From Akkermansiaceae bacterium (GTDB lineage Bacteria; Verrucomicrobiota; Verrucomicrobiia; Verrucomicrobiales; Akkermansiaceae): DNA of 49,032 bases. Every line of letters begins with the position of its first letter. The first letter of the stretch is position 1. The position numbers and the translations under genes were made by a program. Below, one piece after another: positions 27,374 to 35,805 of the stretch. The notes beneath the pieces are model-generated. The model did no database searches and had not been told where the DNA came from. It saw only the letters and a program-made list of their open reading frames with translations. The stretch lies in NCBI GenBank assembly GCA_905182475.1, contig CAJJBR010000081.1, positions 1 through 49,032 of the forward strand, written 5' to 3'.

Positions 27374-28072
27374 TTAGTGGTGGCAGGTCGCGCAGGTGGT
27401 TTTCGTATGCACGTTGAAGGTTTCCTTCAGTTTCATACCAAGATCCTTGGTGGTCACCACTGACTTATCGGTGGTATATTTTGCGACGTCATCATCGCCG
27501 TAGTCGAAATTGTAAACCTCTTCAAGCGGGCGGAGATGCTCTTCCGGAGCGCGGTGGCAATCAAGGCACCATCCCATGGAGTGAGGCTCTGCCTGATAGA
27601 CGACTTCCATTTGGTGCACGTCGCCGTGGCAGCTCTGGCAGGAAATGCCACGATTGACGTGAGCGGAGTGATTGAAATACACGTAGTCAGGAGCCTTGTG
27701 GACGCGCACCCATTCGATGGGCTTGCCGTCATAGCCGGGAAAACTTGTGTTCATCGACTTATGCAGAGGCGCCAGCTTCGGGCTGTCCTGCTGCACGTGC
27801 TGGTGGCAGTTCCAGCAGGTATTTCCGGTAGGAACGTTAGAGTGACCCGCAACATCCACGAAAGAGTGACAGTAACGACAATCTAGACCAATCTGATCCA
27901 CGTGGATCTTATGGGAAAAGGGAATCGGCTGGGTCGGCTGGTATCCGACAACCTGTGCCTTCGGAGTCGCATAATAAGCGAACGCCAGTGCAACCCCAGC
28001 ACCAACAGTACCAAGGCAAAATGCGATTTTTAAGGGTAGGAGATTCGACCAGCGTGGGAAAATGTTCGCCAT
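27374..28072 (-). CDS. actA: alternative complex III subunit ActA, pentaheme cytochrome c
   Basis: A 232-residue protein with one N-terminal membrane anchor (about 14-36) and five CxxCH sites: CRYCH, CWNCH, CQSCH, CLDCH and CATCH-H at the extreme C terminus. Spaced histidines (SHKIHVDQIG, NHSAHVNRG) serve as distal ligands, as in cytochrome c7/NrfH-like folds. ActA receives electrons from the ActB Fe-S clusters. The start is ATG 28072 (MANIFPRWSN); a frame open to 28156 would run through the Rex-like palindrome and is rejected. It is the first gene of the 17.5-kb operon. Confidence 0.93.
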   Translation of the reverse strand: MANIFPRWSNLLPLKIAFCLGTVGAGVALAFAYYATPKAQVVGYQPTQPIPFSHKIHVDQIGLDCRYCHSFVDVAGHSNVPTGNTCWNCHQHVQQDSPKLAPLHKSMNTSFPGYDGKPIEWVRVHKAPDYVYFNHSAHVNRGISCQSCHGDVHQMEVVYQAEPHSMGWCLDCHRAPEEHLRPLEEVYNFDYGDDDVAKYTTDKSVVTTKDLGMKLKETFNVHTKTTCATCHH

Positions 28073-28120
28073 GGGAGAAAAGAAGTGTTTCAGGCAGAGA
28101 GCCCTACGCGAGACTGAGAG

Positions 28121-28140
28121 CTTGTGAAAAATTTCACAAG
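28121..28140. promoter_or_regulatory. Rex-type operator upstream of actA
   Basis: The palindrome CTTGTGAAA-AA-TTTCACAAG has perfect 9-bp arms and lies 49-68 bp upstream of the actA ATG. It fits the redox repressor Rex site TTGTGAA-n4-TTCACAA. An almost identical palindrome precedes nuoF at 44638-44657. Rex releases DNA when NADH/NAD+ rises, so the respiratory operon would be induced under reductant excess. No rex gene is in the window; the match is by eye. Confidence 0.7.
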
Positions 28141-28257
28141 CGTTTTTCTCGAACAATTTCTCTTTTTTTTGACGCTATAAAATTTCACAAAATCCACTTC
28201 GTGAATTTTTAAAATTCATCGCCGGTGTCGATTCAAATACCATCATCGCTAAACAGA
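28141..28257. promoter_or_regulatory. AT-rich leader of the ACIII-oxidase operon
   Basis: This stretch between the terminator and the Rex-like site should hold the operon promoter. It contains a 17-bp AT palindrome TGAATTTT-T-AAAATTCA (28202-28218) and a lone half-site TTTCACAA (28183-28190) that repeats the Rex half-motif. I cannot pick a -35/-10 pair with confidence. Confidence 0.4.
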
Positions 28258-28290
28258 AAAACCGCCGGGGAGTCCCTTCCCCGGCGGTTT
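28258..28290 (-). terminator. strong hairpin terminator insulating the ACIII operon
   Basis: A GC-rich 13-bp stem (AAACCGCCGGGGA/TCCCCGGCGGTTT) with a 6-nt loop. Read on the minus strand it is followed by TTCTGTTT, extending a T-rich run, so it would stop transcripts coming from the HEAT-repeat gene before the act promoter region. On the plus strand the following bases are CATTTAAAAG, a poorer tail. Confidence 0.7.
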
Positions 28291-28549
28291 CATTTAAAAG
28301 TTATCTTACCTTACCCACACCCATGGGATTCGATAGACAACTGCTGTAACACCCTTACATGAAAGCGACAGTGTCGGCTTTCAATGGGTATAGACCTTCA
28401 ACCTCTCTAAACGTTCAATCGTTTTGAAACTTTTTTCAAAAAAGTCCTCAAAGGAAGAAAAAACCAACAATCAATGATCCACCCTTTGAGAGCAAAGAGG
28501 CTTTCGAAGTCTTGTGGAACGAGCCCAACGACTCCTGAGCTCCCGATTT
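28291..28549. other. gene-free stretch downstream of the HEAT-repeat gene
   Basis: No protein or recognisable RNA. It contains one AT hairpin (ACTTTTT-TCA-AAAAAGT, 28429-28445), possibly a weak terminator for the HEAT-repeat gene. Confidence 0.35.
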
Positions 28550-30166
28550 CTAACGAGTGTAGTTTTCAGGATTCTGATCAACCATCTTGAAAAAATAATC
28601 AATGTCGAATGACGCCGCTTTTTTTGCGGACTCCCGATAGATTTTCGCTCGTTCGGTCATGCCGCGCTGAAGATAGAACGCATAGATGTCGCGCGGCTCG
28701 GATGAGCCAGTGACGTAGCCGTCTTCGATGGCATCAAGGAAACGGTCGAATTTCCCCGCGCGCATGGCCTCTGCCGGTTGCGACTGGAGGTATTTGAAAA
28801 GGATATTGAAGGACGTGAAGGCGGGTATCTGCCCACCCGCCCAATTGCGGGGCTCGGCTTTTTGCTCAATTGCCTGGGCCAGCGACTCCACATACGCTCC
28901 CGGATATTCCACCGCCAATGCGTTCAGAAAAAGCGGGCTGAATTCGTCATTCCCCAAGTTTCTCCGAAACACTTTCGCGATGGATTCGAGCTTAGGCGAA
29001 AATGACAGCAGGCTCTGGCTCGCAGCTCGGCGGACTCTTGCATCGCTGTCTTTCAGTAGCACTCCCAGCGTGTTCGCTAACTGGGAGGATTGCATAAATC
29101 CGATGGCATAGGCGACACTACGGCGAACTTCCGGCACCGAATCCGTGCCCATTTGAGTTAGGCGAACCCGGGTATCTTCACCGGGGAAGTCCGCTAACAG
29201 CAAGGCGGCAGCAGCACGTACCGATGGTTCGGCATCTCCAACCCAACGGCTGAGCGGATCAAGCAGCGATGGTTTTCTTACCAGCCCCAAAGATCGGATC
29301 GCCAATGCTCGGGTTGCAACCGGCGCCTTACCATCGGCAATGGAACACAATTCCTCCCAGAAAAACTCGCCGCCAAAGTTCTTAATTTTAGAATCCATTT
29401 TGGCGATTCCTGAGACTTCCGCGCTCCCGACCGTGGCCAACCAGTATTTGGCGAAATCATCTGATAGATAGGGGTTCCTCGATCCGACCACAGTGATTGC
29501 TTTGTTGGCGATTTCTTCATCGTCGCGCGTCATGAGCGGACTGATCGCTTTAATGACCTCGCTCCTGTCGAAATCCTTGGTTCCAACAAACCGATATGGG
29601 AGATCGCTCATCTCATCGAGCTGCCGGATGGCGTAAATCGTATTGTTGGACGCCGGACTCGCTAGCAGAGCTATGAGCTCCGTCCAAAAGATCTCCTTCA
29701 GATTCTCGGATGCAGCGGGCTGATCATTGGCACACATCAAACTTCCTTGGTCTTTTTTACTTTTATGGTTGCTCCACAGTTGCCGGAATACTCCTGGCTC
29801 GTCAGCCGTCTTCGCGAATACGACATAGGTTCTAAATTTTTCGAAATGGTAGGACTGCGGCACACGCGTCATCACTCCGTCTTGGGGAACTTCGTCGTAG
29901 TGCCGAAAGCGTAGAGTTTTGGTCTGCAGCGCTCCCTTAATCACCGAAATCACCTTGAACCGCGTTTCCACGGCACCAAATCCGGGACACGGCTTGAACC
30001 ACTCATCCTCCACCCGTTCACTGGAAACAGCAGTTGCCTTGAAAATGATATCCGCCTCGCCCGCAAGCTGCTCCAGATTGTTAGATGAATCCACCAAGTA
30101 AGCTGATGTCACGCTAGCGAAGGCAAACCAACCAGAAACGATGAGAAATCCAAATAGCGCTTTCAT
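28550..30166 (-). CDS. exported HEAT-repeat protein
   Basis: A 538-residue protein with a signal peptide (cut near SVTSA, residue 22). The N-terminal region (about 25-150) is a beta-rich domain of unknown family, with RTYVVFAK. From about 190 to 450 it consists of helical HEAT/PBS-lyase-like repeats, for example PLSRWVGDAEPSVRAAAALL, VRRSVAYAIGFMQSSQLANT and ARVRRAASQSLLSF. Such repeats mediate protein contacts. It is alone on its transcript, as far as can be seen, between dnaB and the insulating terminator of the ACIII operon. No specific function is proposed. Confidence 0.75.
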   Translation of the reverse strand: MKALFGFLIVSGWFAFASVTSAYLVDSSNNLEQLAGEADIIFKATAVSSERVEDEWFKPCPGFGAVETRFKVISVIKGALQTKTLRFRHYDEVPQDGVMTRVPQSYHFEKFRTYVVFAKTADEPGVFRQLWSNHKSKKDQGSLMCANDQPAASENLKEIFWTELIALLASPASNNTIYAIRQLDEMSDLPYRFVGTKDFDRSEVIKAISPLMTRDDEEIANKAITVVGSRNPYLSDDFAKYWLATVGSAEVSGIAKMDSKIKNFGGEFFWEELCSIADGKAPVATRALAIRSLGLVRKPSLLDPLSRWVGDAEPSVRAAAALLLADFPGEDTRVRLTQMGTDSVPEVRRSVAYAIGFMQSSQLANTLGVLLKDSDARVRRAASQSLLSFSPKLESIAKVFRRNLGNDEFSPLFLNALAVEYPGAYVESLAQAIEQKAEPRNWAGGQIPAFTSFNILFKYLQSQPAEAMRAGKFDRFLDAIEDGYVTGSSEPRDIYAFYLQRGMTERAKIYRESAKKAASFDIDYFFKMVDQNPENYTR

Positions 30167-30207
30167 CGGCTACGATGACACTCCAAGCGCCGCTTTCTTG
30201 CAAGCGC

Positions 30208-31653
30208 CTACCCTTCGAACTCTTCCGCAGGCGGCCCTGTCTCGAAGCGCATCAGCTCTTCCACGAAGGTAAGTGGGATACCACCGGTTTCGCCGTTCCG
30301 ATTTTTCGCGAGTACAAGCTCCGCCTTGCCTTCCAGCGCGGCGCGCTCCTCATCGTTTTCCGCGTAGTATTTGTTCCGGTAAAGAAGGCCAACAAGGTCG
30401 GCGTCCTGCTCGATCGATCCGGATTCCCGAAGATCGGACATACGTGGGACACCCATGCTTTTTCCCGTTCGTCCTTCCGGACCACGGTTGAGCTGGGCAA
30501 GGATTAGGATAGGGATATGCAGTTCCTTTGCCAGCGCCTTGATCCCTCCTGAAATTTCCGCGATCTCCCGCTCCCGCGAATTCTCCGCCTGCTTCGTGCG
30601 TGATTTCATGAGCTGGAGATAGTCGATCGCGATGAACTCGATCCCCTCGTCACGTTTTTTCCGGCGGGCTTTGGCGCGAAGTTCGTTGATGGAAATGCCC
30701 GCAGTATCGTCGATGAAAAGCTTGGAATTCATGATCTGCACCGAGGAATTCCGCACCCGCTCCAGCTCCTGTTTTTTTGGCGTATAGCCGCGTGAAAGCT
30801 GGGAGGAGGCAAATTTCGCCCTCGCGAAAAGCAGACGTTGCACAAGCTGAGCGGAGCTCATTTCGCAGGAAAACACCATGCACGGCTTGCCTTGATCGAG
30901 GCAGATGTTTTCCACGATGTTCATCATGAACGAGGTCTTTCCCATCGAGGGACGCGCCGCGACGACGAACATTTCACCCGGCTTCAAGCCGCCAGATTTC
31001 TTGTCCAGTTCCTCAAAGCCCGTGCTCAGTCCGGCTGAAAGTTTCTCTTTCGAAAGAAGCATCTGGAAGTTCCGCATCACCTCCTCGACCGTTTGCTTGA
31101 GGGTCTGCGCTTGGATCGTTTCAGCGCTCTCGCGGATGGATAGGAATTGCTGCTCCACCGTGTCGAGGAGTTCCGGAACCTCGTCGGGCGTCTCGTATGC
31201 CAGTGCGACCGCTTCGTTCGAGCTACGGATGATCGCCCGCAGGGTGAACTTGTCCTTCACGTGCGAAAGGTGATGGCGGAAATGCCCGGGACTCGGCGCG
31301 TAGGTGTAAAGCTCCGTCAGATACCCGGGACCTCCAACCCTTTCCAACAGCCCTTTGTCTAGCAACCGTTGCACCAGGGAAACCAACTCCACCTCATTAC
31401 CCGCCTCGAAAAGTTCGATCAGGAAACCGAACAGAGTCGAGTGGTTCGGTAGGTAGAAGTGTGCAGCTGTCAGTCTCTCCTCAATCGCCAACCCAATGTA
31501 TTCCTGCGGATCCTGCAGCATCGTGGAGAGCAAGGATTTCTCCGGCCCCACCGCATGCGGAAGCGCGCGTGTCACATCATCGACAGCCTCCTGCCCTTCC
31601 TCACGTTTGGCGGAAAATAAATTCTTCGGAGCGGTCTTTACGGATTCTGCCAT
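30208..31653 (-). CDS. dnaB: replicative DNA helicase DnaB
   Basis: A 481-residue protein with the two-domain DnaB layout. The N-terminal domain (about 35-135) has GPEKSLLSTMLQDP and LFEAGNEVELVSLV. The RecA-like helicase domain (from about 200) has Walker A ARPSMGKTSFMMN, Walker B FIAIDYLQLM, the ILAQLNRGPEGR block, and DLRESGSIEQDADLV with the arginine finger region. It is the hexameric helicase at the replication fork. It is divergent from dtd with 155 bp between them. The last 20 residues are acidic. Confidence 0.95.
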   Translation of the reverse strand: MAESVKTAPKNLFSAKREEGQEAVDDVTRALPHAVGPEKSLLSTMLQDPQEYIGLAIEERLTAAHFYLPNHSTLFGFLIELFEAGNEVELVSLVQRLLDKGLLERVGGPGYLTELYTYAPSPGHFRHHLSHVKDKFTLRAIIRSSNEAVALAYETPDEVPELLDTVEQQFLSIRESAETIQAQTLKQTVEEVMRNFQMLLSKEKLSAGLSTGFEELDKKSGGLKPGEMFVVAARPSMGKTSFMMNIVENICLDQGKPCMVFSCEMSSAQLVQRLLFARAKFASSQLSRGYTPKKQELERVRNSSVQIMNSKLFIDDTAGISINELRAKARRKKRDEGIEFIAIDYLQLMKSRTKQAENSREREIAEISGGIKALAKELHIPILILAQLNRGPEGRTGKSMGVPRMSDLRESGSIEQDADLVGLLYRNKYYAENDEERAALEGKAELVLAKNRNGETGGIPLTFVEELMRFETGPPAEEFEG

Positions 31654-31808
31654 GGGTGGCAGGAGTATTGCCAGAGAGTCACCCTCCCGGTCAACTCATC
31701 AGACTCAATCTCGCCAAAGCCGTTGCGAGCGCATGTGAACAACTCTCTCAATCTCCGTTCACAGAGAAAAAGCCTGAACATCCGGCCACGACATGTTTCC
31801 CTAACTCC

Positions 31809-32261
31809 ATGCGCGCCCTCCTACAACGTGTCTCATCCGCCTCCGTGGAAACCGACGGAAAAACAGTTTCATCCATCTCCCAAGGACTCTTAATTCTCCT
31901 CGGGATCGAAGAGGCGGATGACGAATCCGATATCGCCTGGCTTTGTCAGAAAATTCCCCAAATGCGAATTTTTCCGGATGCGGAAGGAAAGATGAACCTC
32001 TCCCTTCATGATACCGCAGGAGAAGCCTTGGTGGTCAGCCAATTCACCCTGCATGCCTCTACGAAAAAAGGAAACCGCCCCTCCTTTCTCAAAGCCGCAG
32101 CTCCATCGAAATCCCAACCACTATACGAAGCCTTTTGTGCCGCCATGGAAACATCCATCTCCAAGCCTATCGGTCGCGGAATCTTCGGAGCGGATATGAA
32201 AGTATCCCTCACCAACGACGGCCCGGTCACCATCTGGATCGATAGCAGGGATAAGGAGTGA
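31809..32261 (+). CDS. dtd: D-aminoacyl-tRNA deacylase
   Basis: A 150-residue protein of normal DTD length. It hydrolyses D-amino acids from mischarged tRNA. The two signature motifs are present: VVSQFTLHASTKKGNRPSF (SQxTL) and the Gly-cisPro loop NDGPVTIWID. The N terminus MRALLQRVSSASV matches the family, which fixes the start at ATG 31809 although the frame is open further upstream. In most homologues the first motif reads SQFTLYAD. It is alone on the plus strand, followed by a transposon-like repeat. Confidence 0.93.
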   Translation: MRALLQRVSSASVETDGKTVSSISQGLLILLGIEEADDESDIAWLCQKIPQMRIFPDAEGKMNLSLHDTAGEALVVSQFTLHASTKKGNRPSFLKAAAPSKSQPLYEAFCAAMETSISKPIGRGIFGADMKVSLTNDGPVTIWIDSRDKE

Positions 32262-32287
32262 AAAAATCAGTCACAAGGGGCATAAGC

Positions 32288-32570
32288 CTAGTGCCGTGTA
32301 AAACTTAAAATGTCAAATGGGGCTTTTAAAGGTCTTGAGAAAAAAGCTTCCGATAGTCGCGGAGGGGCAGAAAGCTCGACGCTTTTTCCCTATAGCTGCG
32401 TTGCGCGTCGAGTCGTGAATCTCGATTGCCTGCGCTCCTCTCCGGCCAAGCGGCGTGTGCCCTCCTCCTCAGTAGGGCATGGTATGCTGGCTTTCACTCC
32501 CTCCTTGCGCCTTGCTCTTGGAAAAAATCGCCTTCGCCCATCCGTCAGATTCAGGTTTTCAGAACACTAG
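32288..32570. mobile_element. 283-bp CTAG-bounded non-autonomous element
   Basis: Both ends are CTAG (32288-32291, 32567-32570). Inside, the left end GTGCCGTGTAAAAC and the complement of the right end GTGTTCTGAAAACC match at 9 of 14 positions. The last 27 bp of the right end recur with 25 identities in the 37-bp sequence at 44669-44705, which also carries the left-end sequence, so this is a dispersed family. No complete protein is inside. The TAG at its right edge supplies the stop codon of nagZ on the minus strand. Confidence 0.5.
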
Positions 32571-33634
32571 TATTGCGTAACCGCACTACGATCATCCGCC
32601 TCGCCCGTCTCGGGAATCTCTAAACATATGTCGTTGATCCTCTTGGAAAATTTCTCCCATCCAGAATCCGAATACGCAAGCGGCGGAGACATTTTTTTCC
32701 GGAATCTAGCTAGCCTCGCATGCGCATCATCACGGATCCCAATCGACACCTCCGCCAGCGCCTTCGCGGCAACTTCCACGCTTTCCGTTTCATGACAAAT
32801 CATCGCGAGATCGTTACCAGCATTGATCGCCAGTTTCACATCTTCACCGCGTCGGTAGCGCTTCCCGATCGCGCCCATATCCAGATCATCGGTCATCACC
32901 AGATGATTATCGAAGCCAAGCTGCCCGCGCAGCCAGCCCGTCACGATCCGTTTCGAAAGCGATGCAGGAAACTCCGCATCCACCTTCGGATACATCACAT
33001 GAGCCAGCATCACGGAATCCAGCTCTGGCATCAGCGCCGTGTAGGGGATCACATCCTCCTTCATCATCTCATCGATGGTCGCATCGGAAAACGGGAGTTC
33101 TTCATGCGGATCGCTCATTGCCCGCCCGCAGGCAGGAAAGTGTTTCCCACAGCCAAGCATACCACGCTTTCGCGTCCATCGGTTCCACATCCCAGCACGG
33201 TTGATCACATCCTGCGAATCGCGACCCCAGCATCTTTGCCGTAGCGCGTTCTGAAGTCCTGGAAAATGATCGAGATCCAGCACCGGAGCGAAGTTCAGGT
33301 TTAGTCCCAGCATACGCAGCAGTTCCGCCGTCACCTCCCCCGCTCTCGCGATTTGTTCGGTATTAGGATTCTCAGAAAACGCCGCAGCCGAGGGACATGC
33401 CGGAGCAATCTCTTGCGTCCGCGTCACCCGCCCGCCCTCCTGGTCGATGGAAAGGATGGGCTCGTCCATGGAAAGCTCGCGGAGATCATCTGTCAGCTTC
33501 CTCGTCTGCTCCGGGGAGCCAATGTTCCGCGTGAAAAGGATATAGCCTGCAGGTTGTAGCTTCCGAAAAAGCGCAGCCTCCTCCGGAGTCAAATCCATCC
33601 CCTTCACACCCAGCAGCAACAACGAACCATCCAT
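32567..33634 (-). CDS. nagZ: beta-N-acetylhexosaminidase, glycoside hydrolase family 3 (NagZ-like)
   Basis: A protein of about 355 residues starting MDGSLLLLGVKGMDLTPEE. The family blocks are present: PAGYILFTRNIGS, LSIDQEGGRVTR, LNLNFAPVLDLD, the KHFPACGRAMSDPHEELP loop with the catalytic His of the D-x-H pair, and VMTDDLDMGAI with the nucleophile Asp. NagZ removes GlcNAc from muropeptides during cell-wall recycling. The usual KHFPGHG reads KHFPACG here, a small deviation. The longer frame to 33718 adds no family sequence. The stop codon lies in the end of the adjoining mobile element, so the C-terminal residues (VTQY) may not be ancestral. Confidence 0.85.
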   Translation of the reverse strand: MDGSLLLLGVKGMDLTPEEAALFRKLQPAGYILFTRNIGSPEQTRKLTDDLRELSMDEPILSIDQEGGRVTRTQEIAPACPSAAAFSENPNTEQIARAGEVTAELLRMLGLNLNFAPVLDLDHFPGLQNALRQRCWGRDSQDVINRAGMWNRWTRKRGMLGCGKHFPACGRAMSDPHEELPFSDATIDEMMKEDVIPYTALMPELDSVMLAHVMYPKVDAEFPASLSKRIVTGWLRGQLGFDNHLVMTDDLDMGAIGKRYRRGEDVKLAINAGNDLAMICHETESVEVAAKALAEVSIGIRDDAHARLARFRKKMSPPLAYSDSGWEKFSKRINDICLEIPETGEADDRSAVTQY

Positions 33635-33856
33635 TACCAGAAGCAAAACCCATCTCCCGCCCCCCGGCAAGCCGAGGATTGGAATAGAGCGAAAGGAATT
33701 CAAAACACCGATTGCCAAAAATTATGACCATTCCTCTCCTATGTAGAAATTCACGTGTATAGGAACACTCACAGAAGTGAGGAGCGACCACCCCCTCGGT
33801 TCAATCTCCAGTATTTAGCACTTCAAGTTTGGGAATTGGAGCCTACCTTCCGCAGC

Positions 33857-34645
33857 ATGCGCCTCGACGATACGTTCACCTCCCTGAAAGAACAGAACCG
33901 GAAAGCCTTTATCGCCTACGTGGCGGCTGGTGATCCTACTTTTGATCTCTCATTGGAAATCATGCACGCGCTCGCGGACGTCGGCGCTGACATTATCGAG
34001 TTGGGAATGCCGTTTTCCGACCCGCTGGCAGACGGGATCGTGAACCAGATGGCTGCGGATAGAGCATTGAAAGCGGGAATGACCACCGCACGGACACTGG
34101 ATCTGATCCGTGGATTCCGGGAAAAAGACAGCAAAACCCCTATCGTCCTTTTCACCTACTTGAACCCGATTTTCACCTACGGCTTCGCGAAATTCCAGAA
34201 GGATGCGGTGGATGCCGGTGCAGACGGAATCCTCCTTCTCGACCTCCCGCCAGATGAAGCCGAACTCTCCGAGGAGCTTGCGCAAAACCACGGACTCTCC
34301 CACATCCGCCTCATCGCTCCATCCACCCCACCGGATCGCGTAAAGCTTCTCGCCGAGAAAGCAGAGGGATTCATCTACGCCCTTTCCCGTACCGGAGTCA
34401 CCGGCGGTCACTCCGCCCCTGCGGAAACGATCCCCGCTCAGGTAGCAGCAATCAAGGCACACACGGACGTGCCGGTCTGTGTCGGTTTCGGCATCTCCAA
34501 TCCGGAACAAGCCGCCATGGTCGCCAAAGCGTCAGACGGCATCATCGTCGGCTCCGCGATTGTGAAACAGGTGGAGCTAAATCAAGCAAACCCTGCAAAG
34601 GCAGTCAGTAATTTCACCAAACCGCTAATCTACGCGATTCGGTGA
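33857..34645 (+). CDS. trpA: tryptophan synthase alpha chain
   Basis: A 262-residue TIM-barrel enzyme that cleaves indole-3-glycerol phosphate to indole and glyceraldehyde 3-phosphate. It has the catalytic Glu in IIELGMPFSDPLADG, the second catalytic Asp in the same block, YLNPIFTYGFAKF, the flexible loop LSRTGVTGG, and the phosphate-binding VGFGISNPEQ and GIIVGSAIV segments. The start is ATG 33857 (MRLDDTFTSLK). No trpB or other trp gene is adjacent, so it is detached from the pathway operon. It is divergent from nagZ with a 222-bp gap. Confidence 0.95.
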   Translation: MRLDDTFTSLKEQNRKAFIAYVAAGDPTFDLSLEIMHALADVGADIIELGMPFSDPLADGIVNQMAADRALKAGMTTARTLDLIRGFREKDSKTPIVLFTYLNPIFTYGFAKFQKDAVDAGADGILLLDLPPDEAELSEELAQNHGLSHIRLIAPSTPPDRVKLLAEKAEGFIYALSRTGVTGGHSAPAETIPAQVAAIKAHTDVPVCVGFGISNPEQAAMVAKASDGIIVGSAIVKQVELNQANPAKAVSNFTKPLIYAIR

Positions 34646-34663
34646 GAATGAATGAATGAAGAA

Positions 34664-34698
34664 GAACCACAATGGGAGCGAAGCGGAGATTGTGGTTC
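34664..34698. repeat. hairpin repeat GAACCACAAT...ATTGTGGTTC
   Basis: Perfect 10-bp arms enclose GGGAGCGAAGCGGAG, just after trpA. The left arm and loop recur at 44721-44744 (GAACCACAATGGTAGCGCAGCGGA) without the right arm. It may act as a terminator-like structure for trpA, but has no T-tract and looks like a dispersed REP-type unit. Confidence 0.5.
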
Positions 34699-34859
34699 CT
34701 CCACATCCTAGAACTCACCCTCGAAAATTACCCCTAACTAGCACCGGTCACGACATCCGAGGAGGAATAGTCCGACTTGATCTCGAAGGATTTCACCGCC
34801 ATCGTCCACGCGCTCCCCACACTCTTCATTGGGGTTTCGAATTTAAAGTTTAGAGTTTC

Positions 34860-35681
34860 ATGTTACTTCACTTCTACAAAATGAACGGCGCGGGAAATGA
34901 CTTCATCGTCATCGACAACCGCGATCTCTCCATCTCCCTCGACGGGGACACCATCGCCGCCCTGTGTGATCGCCACCGCGGCATCGGTGCCGACGGTCTG
35001 CTCGCCGTCGAGCCAGCCGAGAAAGGCGCGGACTACAAGTTCCGCTATTACAACGCCGACGGTGGCGAGGCGGAAATGTGCGGCAACGGAGCCCGCTGCT
35101 TCGGCTTCTTCACCTCCCACCTCGGAGATGAGGAAGAAGCCCCACCCTCCTCCGTCTCCTTCGAGACAATCGCAGGCACCCTCACCGCCGAGCTCATCGA
35201 CGAGCATGTTCGTATCGCCATGTCCGAGCCGAAAGATCTAGAACTCAAGACAGGTGTCCGTATCGAGAATTTCCACGATGACATCCACTCCCTCAATACC
35301 GGAGTCCCGCATGCGGTCACTTTCGTAGAGGATCTAGAGAAACTCGATATCGTCACCCACGGCCGCGCAATCCGCAACCACCCGTATTTCGCCCCGAACG
35401 GCACCAACGCGAACTTCGCCCATGCTATCGCCCCCGACCACATCGCCATCCGCACCTACGAGCGCGGAGTAGAGGGAGAAACACTCGCCTGCGGCACCGG
35501 CATGGTAGCCTGCGCCCTCGTCCACAATCTCCTCACCGGCGCGGAAAGCCCGATCAAGGTCGACGTGGAAGGCGGAGACACCCTCTCCATCGGCTTTGAG
35601 AAAACCGGCGAAACCACCTTCGCCAACGTCACCCTCACCGGCCCCGCCGACTTCGTCTTCGAAGGCGAAATCGAGATCTGA
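34860..35681 (+). CDS. dapF: diaminopimelate epimerase
   Basis: A 273-residue enzyme converting LL- to meso-diaminopimelate for lysine and peptidoglycan synthesis. Both catalytic cysteines are present: Cys74 in EMCGNGARCF and Cys211 in LACGTGMVAC. The start MLLHFYKMNGAGNDF is the standard DapF N terminus; directly before it lies the AT word spacer TTCGAATTTAAAGTTTAGAG. It is followed by a terminator-like hairpin, so it is probably monocistronic. Confidence 0.96.
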   Translation: MLLHFYKMNGAGNDFIVIDNRDLSISLDGDTIAALCDRHRGIGADGLLAVEPAEKGADYKFRYYNADGGEAEMCGNGARCFGFFTSHLGDEEEAPPSSVSFETIAGTLTAELIDEHVRIAMSEPKDLELKTGVRIENFHDDIHSLNTGVPHAVTFVEDLEKLDIVTHGRAIRNHPYFAPNGTNANFAHAIAPDHIAIRTYERGVEGETLACGTGMVACALVHNLLTGAESPIKVDVEGGDTLSIGFEKTGETTFANVTLTGPADFVFEGEIEI

Positions 35682-35711
35682 CGTAGCTGTCCCGTCCCGG
35701 GGCAGGCCGTG

Positions 35712-35732
35712 ATCGCCCCGTCTCGGGGCGAT
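35712..35732 (+). terminator. hairpin terminator after dapF
   Basis: ATCGCCCCG-TCT-CGGGGCGAT forms a 9-bp GC-rich stem with a 3-nt loop 30 bp after the dapF stop, followed by TATTTGCC. The T-run is short, so termination efficiency is uncertain. Confidence 0.55.
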
Positions 35733-35805
35733 TATTTGCCGAGTAAGAAAAATGGAGTAACTTCCGTAAATATTACTCCTACTTCCGAACAACCAATCTA
35801 AGTCC

